The position numbers and the translations under genes were made by a program. From NCBI RefSeq assembly GCF_905163445.1, contig NC_053184.1:17856001-17920000 (forward strand): 64,000 bases of DNA, in the 5' to 3' direction. The notes beneath the pieces were generated by a model. It saw nothing but the letters and a program-made list of their open reading frames with translations. It searched no databases and was not told the DNA's origin. Shown here piece by piece: positions 24,001 through 39,000 of this stretch. This DNA is from Pararge aegeria. Its lineage: Eukaryota > Arthropoda > Insecta > Lepidoptera > Nymphalidae. The number at the start of each line of letters is the position of its first letter. Positions within the stretch are counted from its first letter, which is position 1.

Positions 24001-27000
24001 TCAGTTCTTCTTCGAACGGTGGATAGATAATACTCATAAACTCCTTCCCCCTGACGGTTATTTTGTCTAGAACGTTCCGTTTTTGTTCTAACCCATCAGG
24101 TTTTGTATCGGTCGGTGTTCCGAGCTGTTGTAACAGTTGGTCCGTGGGTTCTAATTCTAGAGGTTCGAGTTTTGGAATGTCTTCTATTTGTACTTCGTCA
24201 TTGGCTTCAGCTACTTGCAAGTCTTCTTGTATTGGGCTGAAAGAATTAAGTTTTTTATAATTGACGGACCAAATAGATGGTCCACCTTATGGTAAGTTGC
24301 AAACTATCGCTCATAAACAAAGCAACACAACGCAGGAATACGTATTACAAATTGTCTGTATCCATTAGTAGGTGTTAATCCTCACGTGCCTGTAATTACA
24401 TCTTGGATAGAAACAGGCGTTACTGTTACATTACAGGCGTTACGTGCGAACTGGAGTATACGGATTGAGGAAACTATAATTACACCATACAAATTCTCCT
24501 GCTGTTCGCGGAGTATAGCAAATTAAGCTTAGTATTCATAATGTAATTACATCGGTAAACACGCTTTTCGCAGGCTGATTTACAAGCCCGACTATCAAGA
24601 CAGGCTTGAAACAGGCGCCAATCTTGTAACCTTTGCTGTCTTGTAAACTTCACTTTTGTATGCAAAAGTGACGTTTGACAGAAACGATCGCGAGATTAAC
24701 GCCTGTCGCATGGCTGTTGTGAGATACGTAATCGTGCTGCCGAATACAGCATTGCAGCAATGCTGCTAAGCGGCAGAAATAAGCAAGGTGGTGGTAGTAC
24801 TTTTCCGATAAAGCTCTGTCACAAAAAGCTCTGCTACTACTAAAATGATGATGATTCGAAAAAAGAACACTCTAATTAGAGATTCAGAATGATGCCATTA
24901 TGTTGGAAGTTGGTTCAAACGGTGTTAAAGCCTCTTACATATTAAGTCCTATAACAACGTCCCTCGATGATTTTGCTAGCTCCAGTGCGGCCTCTATACC
25001 ATTGGTCTGAGGTAAATAGAGACCAGCGCCGGGAGAGCTGGATGTGATCTTCTTAGTTTTTATGGAGTTCTTCGGTTGCGCAATGTTGCCGAGGTCCGTC
25101 AATCTGTGGATTTACAACGAAGAATCAATTCTAAATTTTACCAGTTTTTTAACAAAATATTCAAAATCTAAACTTCTTTTCTGTCTTCTTTGCTCAATCA
25201 AAATCGTACCTAGGCGCTTATAATTAGGCTCTTTTGGAAAGTTGATCTTTTATTCTTATTGTTTCGAAGTGAAAGGTAGTAAATAATACATATGTTTAGA
25301 AAGGTGGTTCCAATTGCGTCTTATTTTAAAAAAAAACGACAGGAATTTCGGCCGGATATTCTATTTATCTTTAAAATTATCATATTAATCATTCAAAAGT
25401 ATGTATCTTCTTAATCTTTAGCAATAACTTTTTACGGGCGTACGTTTAGTAAAAATTAAACAGATTTAGTGACAAGTTCACTTTATTAGTAACAGTTTGT
25501 TAACAAGAAACCAGATTATCAAAATTTCAGTAAAATTAATAAATTGTGTTGAATTTTATCTCTTGTAGTGGTTGCAGATGTAATTATACAGTTTATTGTC
25601 ACATATCATATTGAGTTTAGGCGATTGACGTCAGAAATTCGAAACAACACTGCAATCATTTCAACGTTAGAAGCAAAAATAAACTTGCAGTGCAATACAC
25701 TAGACTACACAAAATAATAAGAAATTGTATACAATTTTACAATAAATCGCCGGTCTTGGAGACGTCTCTAAAATAGTTAAGAGTTTGTATGAAGTGAAAG
25801 CTTTTAAAAAAGTCCTATAATTAATATAGTATTAATGATTACGTAAACGATAAAAAAGCTTGGGTGTGAACTATTGCTCCAACCAGGTTGCTTCTTAAAT
25901 ATTTTCAAATGACAATGTGAGATGGTGATAACAAAAAGACCACCCGGCTAAGTTTTAGTTTACGAATGTAGTTATCGCCATCACTACTCACTACCATGTA
26001 CACTTTTTGTATGTATGTGCCATTTATGTGCCTATTTGAATAAATAAATTTTTGACTTTGACTTTGAACCGATTAACTCATGTTCTGCATGGACTAGCGC
26101 TTGTCTGCAAACACTTCTGTTGGTAAGCTGAGCAATAAATTTTGTAGGGCGTGTTTCATTGTTCCCCAGTGGCGTACATAGCCCTTGGACCCAGGCTATG
26201 CACAAGGTGTTCAGCACAAACATAAAGTAAAATTAAAATTTAGATTTTAGATAGGTATGTCGGTTTATAATCAAATTACTTTACGAAAGTTATATTTTTG
26301 ATTGATTTAATACTATCGTCTATCTACTACTAATTGAATAAAAGTACATACCCTGATTTACGTCACAAAATTATGACACACCATTCGGCAGCATTTTCTA
26401 AGCACACTGATGATGATAATATTTTTCCAACATATCATGTTTTTAGCGTCTTTATGAAAATTATTAAGATCACAATATCCTTTATCATTCCACACTTTAC
26501 GTATATTGGACAATAAAACAAAAGGAAAGCAAAATAATAGATTGGTATGTACAACGCCGCTTAGCCAAGAAAAGTTTTCGTAATATTTATTATTAAACAT
26601 ACGTGTTACTTTATCACCTTTTTTTGGGATATTTGTAACATTGGTACACTCCTTCCTTTGCGAATGATTTCTAATTTTACGATATTGGGATAGAAATTAA
26701 AGTTTTCTTTAAGTACTTTTTCCAGGCACACTGAACCCAAACAAAGACCGCACGAATATGCTTTCATTATAAAATGAATGAATAAACTATAAATTAACCT
26801 TAACACATTAAACTATCACTACTCAAACTTTTACTAAAGGTTAAACTTACTGAATTTATGCACTTGAACCGTTTATTTATCACCAACGCCATACAGCATT
26901 GTTCAAGGGTAAACAATAATGGCGATTGAATATGCTATAGATAATATTGCAATCGAAATTAGTCAAAATAGTCTTTAATTTTTTGTAAGTATGGGTACGA

Positions 27001-30000
27001 ACGCTATTTTATTTTGATATGTAAACAATAAATAGAAACCATATTTATTGTTAACTATCTCACTTTCCAATGATTCCTGTTTTCCAGGAATCATTGGAAA
27101 GTGAGATATTAATTTTTGATCTAAATTATTAATTTTTCAAAATTTAGACAGCGTTTGGTTTCATAGATTATTTTCAAAACGAAAGACTAACTCGATAATA
27201 TTAGTTCCTTAATTTTCTTAAAAGACACTAAAAGGTATTTACATTTGTGAATAATGTTTTTAATTCTAAAAAAAGAATAATGACCGTTAACAACAATAAC
27301 AAACCAAGCAAATAATTTTATTCATAAAAAAATCAAACACGTAATTGATTATCCACTTCCGTAAGCAGTGCTTATAGACACCCATACATAGAGAATTTAT
27401 GAATGAAACTGTTCTTGTGTGAACCGATGCTAATCTTGTAAGTACAAGCGCACGATTATAACATTACACGACACACACTACTAACTTGCACGCACACATC
27501 TAGCAAACGATTCTTTTTTTGGGCGTGCTTATTTTATTTGATATTTCTATGCAACACTAGAGGGCGTCATATGTCGAGTGATTCTTGATAATGGATTTAC
27601 GCTGCAATCGATAACATGAGATTTAAATAATAATATAGGTATTTTTACGTGTTTTAAAAGGTAAATGTTTAGCGTTTACGGTTAAAAATTAAAATACGAA
27701 GTAGAAGATTTTATTTTGTACGCTATGCGACTCGCGCGCGCTGGTTGCGCTGTCGCCTGTCTAGCGACAATTGACCTAGAAGTTTGGCCGCTCATTACTA
27801 GATGGCGCTTTCATATAATTTTTTACTTAGTGTTTTTTGTAATTACAAAACTTTGATGGTCCTATCTGAAGGCTCTTTAAGACCCTGAGGGTAGGGTATG
27901 CACTGCTTATTTGCATATATGCAATGCACGCCACTGTTGTTCCCTTCGGATCTTATTCCGGCCAAAATAAATATTTTGTCTACAGATCGACATGGCTTTA
28001 GAGACAGAATCATCTGATAAAGTGACGCTTCAACAGCTGGGGCGTGTCACTGTCTCTGTGTCTACCCACAGAATTTAATCGACATTGCTTAAAAGATAAA
28101 ATCATTTGATAAAAACTATCAGTGCGAGTGTAATACTTTAAGTTACCTATGCTTGTGATCGTCCCATCGACCGTAGCACAGGTCGATACCGCCGACGAAC
28201 GCGACAGTTTGGTCTACCACAACGATTTTCTCGTGATGCGCCCAGAAGAATATGCCCACTTTTGCGTGATCTGGATGCCGGAATACCTGCAAGATAAATA
28301 TAGACAATATTCAATATCATTTGATGATCCTCGGTAGGTGCTACTTGGGTATTTATAATAAACGAATTTTCTCTGAGCGGTGGGGGCTGAGTTTGAATCC
28401 CAGCACGCACCTCTAATCACTTGTTTCGACGGCGAAGGAAAACATCGTGTCCATACAATAATGTCCTCAAAGGTATGTGGAGTTAACCAATCTACACTGG
28501 GCCAGCGTGGTAAACTTCTCATTGTGGGAGGAGACCCGTGCCCTGTAGTGGCCCGGTAATGAACCAATATGAGACGTAACCAAAATAATAAATCAAACAA
28601 TCAACCGTCCTTAAAATCACTGTTAAATAACTAAAATTAGGTGGTAAGTGATGATAGATTCAGCTTCCATTTTGAGAAACCCGACACGCACCTCTAACTT
28701 TGTGGATTTATGTGCATTTTTAGATTAAGCAATTAAAAATATTAGTTGCTTTAACGGTGAAGGAAACCATCGGGAGGAAACCTGTGCGCCTGAGAGTTGT
28801 CCGTAACTTTCTTAAAAGAGTCTACCAATCAAGTCGACCTTGAAAGCGTGATGGACTACGCCTAAAGTCTTTTTCTTCTGATAGGAGACCCGTGCCCTGT
28901 AGAGGGCCAGTAAGGTGATGATGATGAAAATGAAGACACTAGTCGGATAAACGACTTCAATAGTAGCAGAGCTTCTAGTGGCAGAGCTCGTCCGGGGTGC
29001 TTATCTCTTCCGCCAAGCAGCATTGAGGTTCCGATTTTAAGGGCGTGGTTTCCGCCGGTGCAATTATTGGCACTTGAGGCTTAACATCTACGCCTCAGTT
29101 TGATGGATAGATGCACGTTGCATGGCGTGTTCCTGTCAAGCTGTTCGAAATTCAAAATGCCATTACCACACCCAAAGAAGAAGAAGCCGTTCAAAGTTTG
29201 TCCACTTTGAGGGCCATCTGCCTGGTCCGATTAACAATAGTGTAAAAAACGGATCGAGGCTTTCAAAAACTGCCAGTATAAAATGTGTACCTTAATATTT
29301 TCACTAGCTAATCTACTTTTACTGTAGAAACTGTTGATACCGAGTGCCATCTCCACCTCTTTGTACAGCATTATTGACACCTTCACGCCTTGCGCCTGGA
29401 AACGACAATCAAATTATTCGAAATATGTGGTACGAGTAGAAGCAGGCGTGGCGTTACTTTGCGGAATTCCATGATATATTACAAACAAATTAGGCTTAAT
29501 TTGCTATACTCCGCGAAATGCAGGAGAATCGGTATGGTGTAATTTATAATATCTTAAAACTTTATACTCCACACCAAACAGTTCTTCGGCAATGTACCCT
29601 CTACGCACGTTTTGCTCCGACTTTACAATGAATAATTATAGTCGCTTAGCAATAAACAAAAACGAAAATACCGTAAGGAAACCTGCATGCCTGAGAGATG
29701 GTATCATAAGCCTGTGGAGTCTACCCTTCTCACTCTGAGAACTCTCCGGGCCTCTATAGGGCGCCGGTAATGATTTCAAATCGCTTTCAATCGTCTATCA
29801 ATCAGCTATCAAAATGTATATATAAATAAAAGGATGCGGAGCTCTGTGTACTGTGACAGTCGGAAAAAAGTCACATATAATTAACACATGATGTAAACAA
29901 GTATGGCGGCCTCCGATTGACGATTATATCCGAACCTAACCGAACGACTCGTATGGATGGGAGTATACTCAAAGCTTTCTCGTTACGTGCCAATTTCTAC

Positions 30001-33000
30001 CATTCAACTCTATATTCGTAATAACATTTGTTAAGATAATTAATTTAAAAAAATATATATTATTATCGACTGTGCAAGAAGTAATCTAGGCTTCTCTTAT
30101 ACACCTGATTTTGGTAGAACTATTAAACTTAGGAAGAACGAGGACTTTTCTAAGTTCATACCGCACGAAGAGGTAAAAAGGAATTCTGCAGATAATATCA
30201 ATAAGCAAGAGATTTAACTCTTTGAAACAAAATATTTTATGGACTAAAATTTGATAAACGATTTGATGCTGCGATGTAATAGATTAAATTCCTAATCAAA
30301 ACTTATGAAAAGAACTATTCATAATAATTTGTTCATAATTATAAAATATTTGAAAAAGGAGCTTAAGGAAATTTCCTTCCGATTTGATATGATATAAAAT
30401 GGCTTACCGCCTTCCTTTTCAAAATGGTGTCCAGTCTCCAATAATCTCCATTCAGAGCTGGCCTTTTCATGTGTATCTCGGGGCTGAGCCACCAGTCCGC
30501 TATGAAAATCTCCTCTTTGGCTAGCTCCATCGCATCGGCTACTGCAGACAGGTACGCTGAGCCATCTACCAACGTTCCTACAGGGGTGCCCGCTCGAGGC
30601 GGGGCGAACGAGTGATGTACGTTTGGGTACGTGAATTCACGGGCTGTAGGAACATAAGGGAAACATAATCATCATCCTCAGCCAAAGAAATCTAAATTTT
30701 GTTCCTATATACCTTTTAGTTACAACGATTGTGGTAAAATACGTTTATTTTTGGACGGCCGATTGGCGCAGTTTGCAGCGACCCTGCTTTCTGAGCCCAA
30801 GGCCGTGGGTTGGATTCCCACTACTGGAAAATATTTGTGTGATGAGCATGAATGTTTTTCAGTGTCTGGGTGTTTATATGTATATTCTAAATATTTATGT
30901 ATATTATTCATAAACATATTCATCAGTGATCTTAGTACCCATAACACAAGCTACGCTTGCTTTGGGGCTAGGTGGCGATGTGTGTATTGTCTTAGTATAT
31001 TTATTTTTATTTATTTTCTCAAAATAAATTACTATTTCACTCAATGATAATATTGATACTACAAATAACGGCACGTACAAAAGAATCAGAAATTATATAA
31101 AAAACCTGAGGGTACATTTCTAAATACTTTCATACTGCCATACATAGCCACGACCGCACTCAGGTTTTTTCAATTACAAAGGTTTAAAGTTTTTCCTTAA
31201 AAATATCGACATTTTGTTCTATTTTAATGTGGTTAGGTTATTTATTATACATTAATGCTCCTTCAAAGCTCATGTTTTTCTTACCGATATTTGTTCGTGG
31301 TTTGTTTAAGCAAATGTTCAACGTATATACTAACTTAATATACAGCGTGTAACTTAATTACGAAATACTGGTAAAGGATACAACATAAAGAATCATCCTG
31401 TATAAATATGAAATATGTATAATAAAGAAGAAGCGAATTTATTTTTCCATACAAACGAATTCAAAACATTCTTACATATTTTTACTTATAACAATCCTAT
31501 TGAACATAAAAGATCGACACGCGCACCTACGTCCTAAACTTATATAGTGACAGGAGGTACATGGTTTTAATTTTGCATGTGATGTTAGGGCTGTGCCTAT
31601 CTGATTAATTCGGTTTTCATTACACATTGTATATTTGTATCATACTGCATGGTTATTATACTAGCGTGGGCTTTGTGTCATATTATGTGTTGTAAGTTGC
31701 TGTTTTCTTCTTTTTTTAAGAGGATAATAATTATTGTCTCCTGTAACACAGTTTTAACTACCGCAGGAGACAGGGCTTCACACTCATGAAATGCATACGT
31801 TTATTTTGATAAAATAAAGATATTATTATTATTATTATTTCCGTGGCGCCACCTTGGCTTGGGGTTTCAGCTGCAAATCAGCGCTGCATTCTTATCAAGC
31901 AATGTAGCAAAATGCTGAGCTGGTACCTTTTACTGGGTTGTGCCACACAGCTTTATTCTGGAGTTTATGCTAGTTGTGCATTAAACTGTGTACAATTAGC
32001 AGAGGCGCTGGGTGGCATCTTAGGGGCATAGCGTTAAAACATTTTAGTGTATGGGTATTTTAGTAATAAAGATATTTTATTTCTTTTTTTAGTAACATGA
32101 AACAAGTAATGCCCCTAAGCACTTTGAGGGAAATAAAAAGAAGAACGGCAAGAGAAAAAACTCAAAAAGTGGGGTTGAAAAGGCAGCCTTATCCCTTTGT
32201 AGCGATCTCTTCGGGGCAACCATAACTTACCGGATTGGTTGGAAACAGTCTTCAAATATTGCATCCACTCCTTGCTTTTCCTCTTGGTCCAGCACTTGAT
32301 CACCATCTGCCGGCTATTGTTCAGTATTTGCAGACCGTTGCTGAGCCCCGTGGAATACATGCCGCTTGATACCTCAAACCTATTGTTTTTAGATAGATAG
32401 ATAGATAAAGTCTTTATCGCACAAAGAGAGAAAAAGAGAAAAGAAGAAACAACTAAAATAAAAAGTACATAAAATGCGCAAAGGCGGTCTTATCGCTTTG
32501 AGCGATTTACTTCGTAATATAAACCCATTACAAGCTCACTTCACGGCACGGATCTCCCACAATGAGATGGGTTAAGGCCGTAAACCACCACGCTGGCCCA
32601 GTGCGGATTGGTGGATATTATTTTTATTATGAAAAAAAATAACGTTTGTTATTATATTAGTATGGTAATTTATGCAATAAATATCACTTGATTTAACGGC
32701 GACGGAAAAAATCGCCGGAAATCTTCATGCCTGAGAATTTTGGATAACGTTCTCAAACTACAGACCACGGCCTAAACTCTTCTCATTCTGAGAGAAGACC
32801 CGTGCCCTGTAGTTGGCCGGTTGCATGATAAAAGTGTCTTACTAATAGATAATGCAATGTTCTGAAATATAGATAAAAAATTCACAAAAGGAGTACAAAA
32901 TGTATATGTTTTATCACAAACGTAAGTTCAGTTGAAAGCAAAACCGAGTATTAAGTTTTATACTTGATATTTATGTGTAGAAACATAAAAATGTATTTTA

Positions 33001-36000
33001 GTTAGCTTTCAGCGCGTTTTTATCAAACAATTAACACGCTAGCTAATCAAATTTACTTACGATATCATTTAACGCTGCATGTAATAAATAGAAAAAAATA
33101 TTATTAAGTATCCGTATATGTGTACCTATGTTTGTGAAGTTGCAGTATGTTGACGGCAGGTCAGAATACAGTAGATGCGGAGCTTCACAATATGTGCCGA
33201 GGGTGGCCACCGAGGGGTAAGAATCCCACATAACTCAAGCTATTCCCCTAGGTTCTGACGACCTCCCTGGCGCAACGGTGACCGCTGTGAATTTAAGTAG
33301 GAGGTCCCTGGTTCGATTCCCAGCAAGGGCAATTTGGGATTTCATAATTTCTGTATTTTCTCTGGTCTGCTATGGTGGGAGGCTTTGGCCGTGGCTAGTT
33401 ACCACCCTACCGACAAAGACGTGCCACTAAGCGATTTAGTGTTCAGATGCGATGTCGCATGGAAACCGATAAGGGGTATGAACACCATACTCCCTAACAG
33501 GTTAACCCGCTACCGTCTTAGAATGCATCATCACCAGGTGAGATTGTAAACAAGGGCTAACTTGTGGAATAAAAAAATAAGGTATCTCACCAATAGATTT
33601 CCACTCAAACTAAAAATTCACTTACAGAGTGTATAATATACATATGAAGTGTAACCCCGTTTATTATTACACATATATTATTTGAACATTATTTCCACTT
33701 GTGCGCCAGTGCTCTGAGAGTTGATAAAGCTGTGGCAGAAGATACATTTTTATCCTTTCCCCGAGAGATTATTATCTCCTGTCCATGTTAGCCGTGCAAG
33801 GTGACGTACGAGGTGATTAAGGAAATATAATGGACAACGAGAAGCAGCGTCCTCTGTGCTACTACTACTATATACTGTGATCACCAACCTGTCTGCCTAA
33901 CTTGGTGATTATTGGCAAACCCTTCCGTTGGGAGAGGCCTTTAGTCCATGATGTTTATGATACGCTGTTAGATCTCAAGACAAGTCGAATCGTAACGTGT
34001 AAAAAACTTACCCTTGATCGAAAAGCATAACACCTTTAACGATTCCGTCGCTCGGGCGAATGTATCCAAAAAACGTGTCCTTCACAAAAAACCATCGCTC
34101 CTGCCACTTCGCACACACCAGCCCAGTGCAGAAGTAATTGCACCTATAAATTAATAACACATAATATTACATAACGCGAAAAACAACGCAAAAACAACCA
34201 AAATTACGCAACGTAAAATTTTATTCACAAAGAAATTATTTAAAAAAAATATAATAATAATGCGAAGCGGTGATAGCCCAGTGGGTAACTCCGACAAATT
34301 ATAACCGATTTAAATAATTATTTTTGTACTATACATGTTATAACGTGTTTAATTTTGCCCAAACTTTGTGTAGATCTGATGAATGTGGTTGGAGATAGAG
34401 GACAGAACTCCTCAGCGGACAACAGCAAACCCCTCATTTAAGGCTTAGCGATCCTAAATACTTAAAAAAATTTAGAACTAGGTATAACTAAATTGAAAGC
34501 CACATGAAAAAGCAAAATCAAACGCAGACGAAGTCGCGGGCAACAGCTAGTAAAACTATATTTGTCCTTTCATCTGACCTGACACACACCATATTGCCGA
34601 GAAGACCGAAGCAGTTGCAGCCAGCTTGCCCGGGCCGGGTTGAGCCGGTTCGTTTCTGGATCATACCCTCCTTGCCTTTTGTACCCAGCTCCGCGATGAA
34701 TGACAGTTGCGACACTTCCAAGAATTTCACCTTAAATAATTTTTCACCCGTTACCCTTAGTACAGTAAGCTTTTCACGCTCACTGTCGCGTCGTTATCGA
34801 ATATCTACTCGTATCTTATATATATATTTCTTGTGTGCGTGTATATCTCACTGAATTCCTCCTAAAAGGCTGGACCGATTTGAATGTTTTTTTTTGTATG
34901 CGTTTGGGTGGCACCCTGGATGGTTTAGATTCACAAATCAGCTGACAGATGGCACTGGGGTCCGCTAGTATATATATTTTCATATTTATGGACATAAGTT
35001 AGTTACATCTGCATATCGTTTGCGAAAGGTGCAAAAGTCATTTGTGGGTATGATTCCCGAATAATTTTGGACCTGTCAATGCATAAGTTTAAACAACACA
35101 TTTAATAAATTACTATACGATTGATGAATTTCTTAACTACAAGGTTGCTTGAAAGCAGGCTCCGCTTAAAAGTAGTTACTTATTCACATTACCATTTAGA
35201 AGGAGTGTAGGCCGACAACGATAAATGTAAAAACCTTTTGTTGACGTTCCATAATCTACATAGCTCAGTACAGGTAGAAACGAAGTACGTTTATATTCCT
35301 ACACAATATGTAAAGGTAGAATAAATATATTAATATTTATTCTCAAATTTTGAGAATAAATATATTTCTTTGTTATAAGATGTGTATAATGTTGTTTAAG
35401 TTTGTATTTAATATTCTTCTTCGTTATAACTTATTTTTACAATTACATTATAAAAATTTACAAACTAATTGATAAGAATAGAATTATTTTTTTTTTATAA
35501 AGAGAGGTGGATTACACGCTCCTACAACGCGGTTTAGCCCGATTAGATAATTGACTCACTTTCATACAACGATTATTAACAAATGTCACAGATATTGCCT
35601 GGGACCGACCGCTATACGTGTTCTCCAAAGCACGGATTGAAGATCATTTTATGAATTCCGAAGTTAAAGAACTCACTCCTATCTTAACCTCCAACGAATC
35701 CTTAACCGTATTCAATGAGGACGTGGTTATGAAGTGTCAGCTTACCGTTTCATGATGATTTCTATATATAGATATGTTTAGCAGGTTAAACAGATATTCC
35801 TCGAGTTGCTTCATCCGTAACTGAATCCCTTCGTATGTCACCATCACCTCGGGTTTCCGAGGGAACCTGCAAAACAATTACAAAAGTAAAAGTTATATCA
35901 ACTGTTTATAAATGAAAAGTGGATATAACCAACCGCCTGACCCGAAATGGACATAAGTTAGTGACTGCATATCGCATAAGTTAGTATCTGCATATCGCTT

Positions 36001-39000
36001 GCAAAAGGTGTGAGATTGAGCATACGCTTTTATAATATGTTTCCCAAGGTAATTTTGGAACAATATTAATCATTTTCTTTTTTGACCACTGGCATAGTGT
36101 AAAATAAAAATTAGTTTTTACTTAACTGCGCATAAGTTTTATGTAGTATAATTTATCTTTATAAGTGTGAATAATGTGCTTGCCATCGGAAGCAGCACGT
36201 TTATATAAGGTAAAAGTACAAAGTGTTAAGTTTATTTTTGCGTAGGTGATAAATTTAAGTTTTATTTTTTGTATTTTTATTAAGCGTGCGTGTGTGTTAG
36301 CCTGAACAACTAAAAATATTAGTTTACGTTAGCAATAAGAACTTATTATATCTATTGTATAACATTTGCTACATTTTATTGACGAAATAAAAGACATTTC
36401 CAAAGAAACAATATTCATATGTTTAAATAAATCGTGGTTACTATACGATTGGAGGATTTCTTAAAGACAAGGATACTTGAAAGCAGGCTCCGCTCTCATC
36501 TCTCACAAGATAGAAAAAACGTCATTTCATGGCTTTACTGTATTTTATATGCATGATTAAAAATTTCGCACTGCATTTGCAAGGACTGCTAAATGTTTTT
36601 ATTTGATGATATTTATTTGATGATAATATTTTTATATTTCCCACAATTGTAGTTTATAGAGATAAACTATAATTTTGGGAAATTTAATCCTCCTCTGGGC
36701 AATTTTCATGAAAAGGATTATAAAGTTTTTGCTTCACGTTATAATATATGGATAACATATAGATAATGATACTATCAAATATAATAAGAGGCAGTACCCA
36801 TAGATTGATGTTTTTCTTCACATGTTATAAGACAAACGATGGAAATGTGTTTACATAGTGCTGATCGCATGATGGAAGATTAAAAAAAAAATGTAATCAT
36901 ACCTGGGCAAAGCGCCTTTTCTTTTTCTAGGCCTCCCCTCACGTCGTTTGTTCGAATTTCTCCTTGCCACAGCCTCCAACGCCACTTTTTCAGCTTTTTC
37001 CTCACTTTCATAAGTATTTTTAAAACTGGCTCGTCTCGACTTATGAGTTTTGGTCGGGAAAGGTATTTTAAGGGACGCCCTGTATAAGGACAGTTGCTGG
37101 TGGAGGTACAGGATGTGTTTGTACCGTTTCTTGATCGTCCATGAGAAGTCACCATGTTGTAGATTTATTGTGTATCTAGAATATAAATGAAAAAAATCAA
37201 AATCAATATTATTGCTTAAAATAACTATTATTTACTTTTTCACGCTACGTAACAAATAAATAGATAAGTAAAACCTTTAAAGATTTACCGCGAAACCCGT
37301 GACGTCGCGGGTTTCTTGTTGCATCTTTCATGTATCTAACACCGATTTCTCCGCATGTTTTTTTTAAATTCGGCAGTAGGTTCTCCATGGTAATTACAAA
37401 AATAGATTAAGTAGCTTTATTATGATATTGAAAATGAACTGATTCAATTTCTGTTTCAACAGTGTAATTTTTTTTCCCATTTTGGTGCTTTCTAGTAGTT
37501 GTCGAGTTCATAATTTTATATTTTTAATAAAGCGTTTTACTAACACTTGTAAGTAGTTGGAGTATGTCAGTATAAATTATGCATCAAAAAAAAAATTAAA
37601 ATACGTACGTATTTGTTTGGTTGGGCAAAATTGTCACCACAAATAAAAATCAAAACTTAAAAGTATTTAAAAGTTAAATTAAAGAGTGCCGTATTAATAC
37701 CAATTTCCCATCCAGATATCACAGACTAGAGTATCTATTGGTAAAAATATTTGTGACACTATAAATGGTGAGAAACAAATATGATTCCCGTTTTTCCGAT
37801 TCTCACGCTTAAAGTAATAGACCTTGCAATATACTTGATCGAAAAAGTATTTTTATGGAAACCAGTAAGCGATTAATTGACGTAACAAATCTATTTACGG
37901 CAAGTGTTCAATAGCCCATTATAGTATATACAGAGTAAAATCAGATGAGTAATCACATTCCATATTGAAGGTATTATTTTCCACTGTAGGATAAACATAC
38001 TTGACTGCTTCCTGCACCAGTGAAGATATTTTGATCGGTAGAAATCAGATGTGTGGGCGTTCGTAGAGGGAATTTATTACACAGTTACGAAAAAGGCTGT
38101 GAATCATCATAGGCTTCGCCTTAAGCTTTTTTTTTTTGTTTAAATACATCTTTAGTTACAAACAAGGTATAGGATTTATAGCACAGATGCTTTTCTCGTT
38201 GGTCTAATAATTAGCACTTTAAACAACAGATTTTAAAAGGCTCGAATCCCTGGCTCATTTATGACTAGGTAGGTATAAACTTTTCTGTCTAGAAATTTCC
38301 AGACCGAGCCCGGAGTAAGTGAGGTGTGAATTTAATGTAACTGTCATACCCTTTAACAGGTATGTCTTGCTGCCAGGTGAGCTAGCAGAGAGGTAACTCT
38401 ATAACCAAAAGCCATGTGGTTAAGGCTGGTGGCAGGCTTTGACGACCTCCCTAGCGCAACGGTGAGCGCTGTGAATTTAAGTGGGAAGTCCCGGGTTCGA
38501 ATCCCGGCAGGGGCAATATGGGAATTTATTATTTCTGAATTTGGTCTGGTCTGGTGGGAGGCATCGGCCGTGGCTAGTTACCACCCTACCGACAAAGACG
38601 TGCCGCTAAGCGATTTAGTGTTCCGGTGCGATGTCGCGTAGAAACAATACTCAGGTTAGCCCGCTACCATCTTAGACTACATCATCACTTACCACCAGGT
38701 GTGACTGCAGTCAAGGGCTAACTTGTAGATGGATAAAAAAAAGGGTCAGAATACCGCTAACCCTTTTCATTCTCCAGGTGTCGTACGAGGCGACTTAGGG
38801 AATATAACAGAGAACGGGAAGCAGCGTCCTCTGTGCATCATATACCTACTAATACGTCTGCCCAGCGTGGTGATTATGGGCAAACACCACCACTGGGAGA
38901 GGCCTTTAGTCCAGCAGTGGACTGTTATAGACTAATAATAAATAAATATAAATATACTACGACAGTACACACATCGCCATCCAGCCCTAAAGTAAGCGTA

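Noticed and set aside
28214..28600. 128-codon minus-strand open frame
   Set aside because: It runs from a SINE-A copy into Pld exon 10 in the wrong frame (RITRKSLW instead of HEKIVVVD).
30577..30643. Internal acceptor at 30579-30578 as the start of Pld exon 8
   Set aside because: It leaves the upstream donor out of phase with lost residues; the acceptor at 30645-30644 gives an unbroken frame through FAPPRAGTP.
30751..31047. 98-codon plus-strand frame
   Set aside because: It coincides with a full SINE-C copy; the frame is read-through of the repeat.
36880..37155. 91-codon minus-strand frame MVTSHGRSRNG...
   Set aside because: It overlaps Pld exon 3 in another frame; the PX sequence YTINLQHGDFSW is in the frame that splices correctly.
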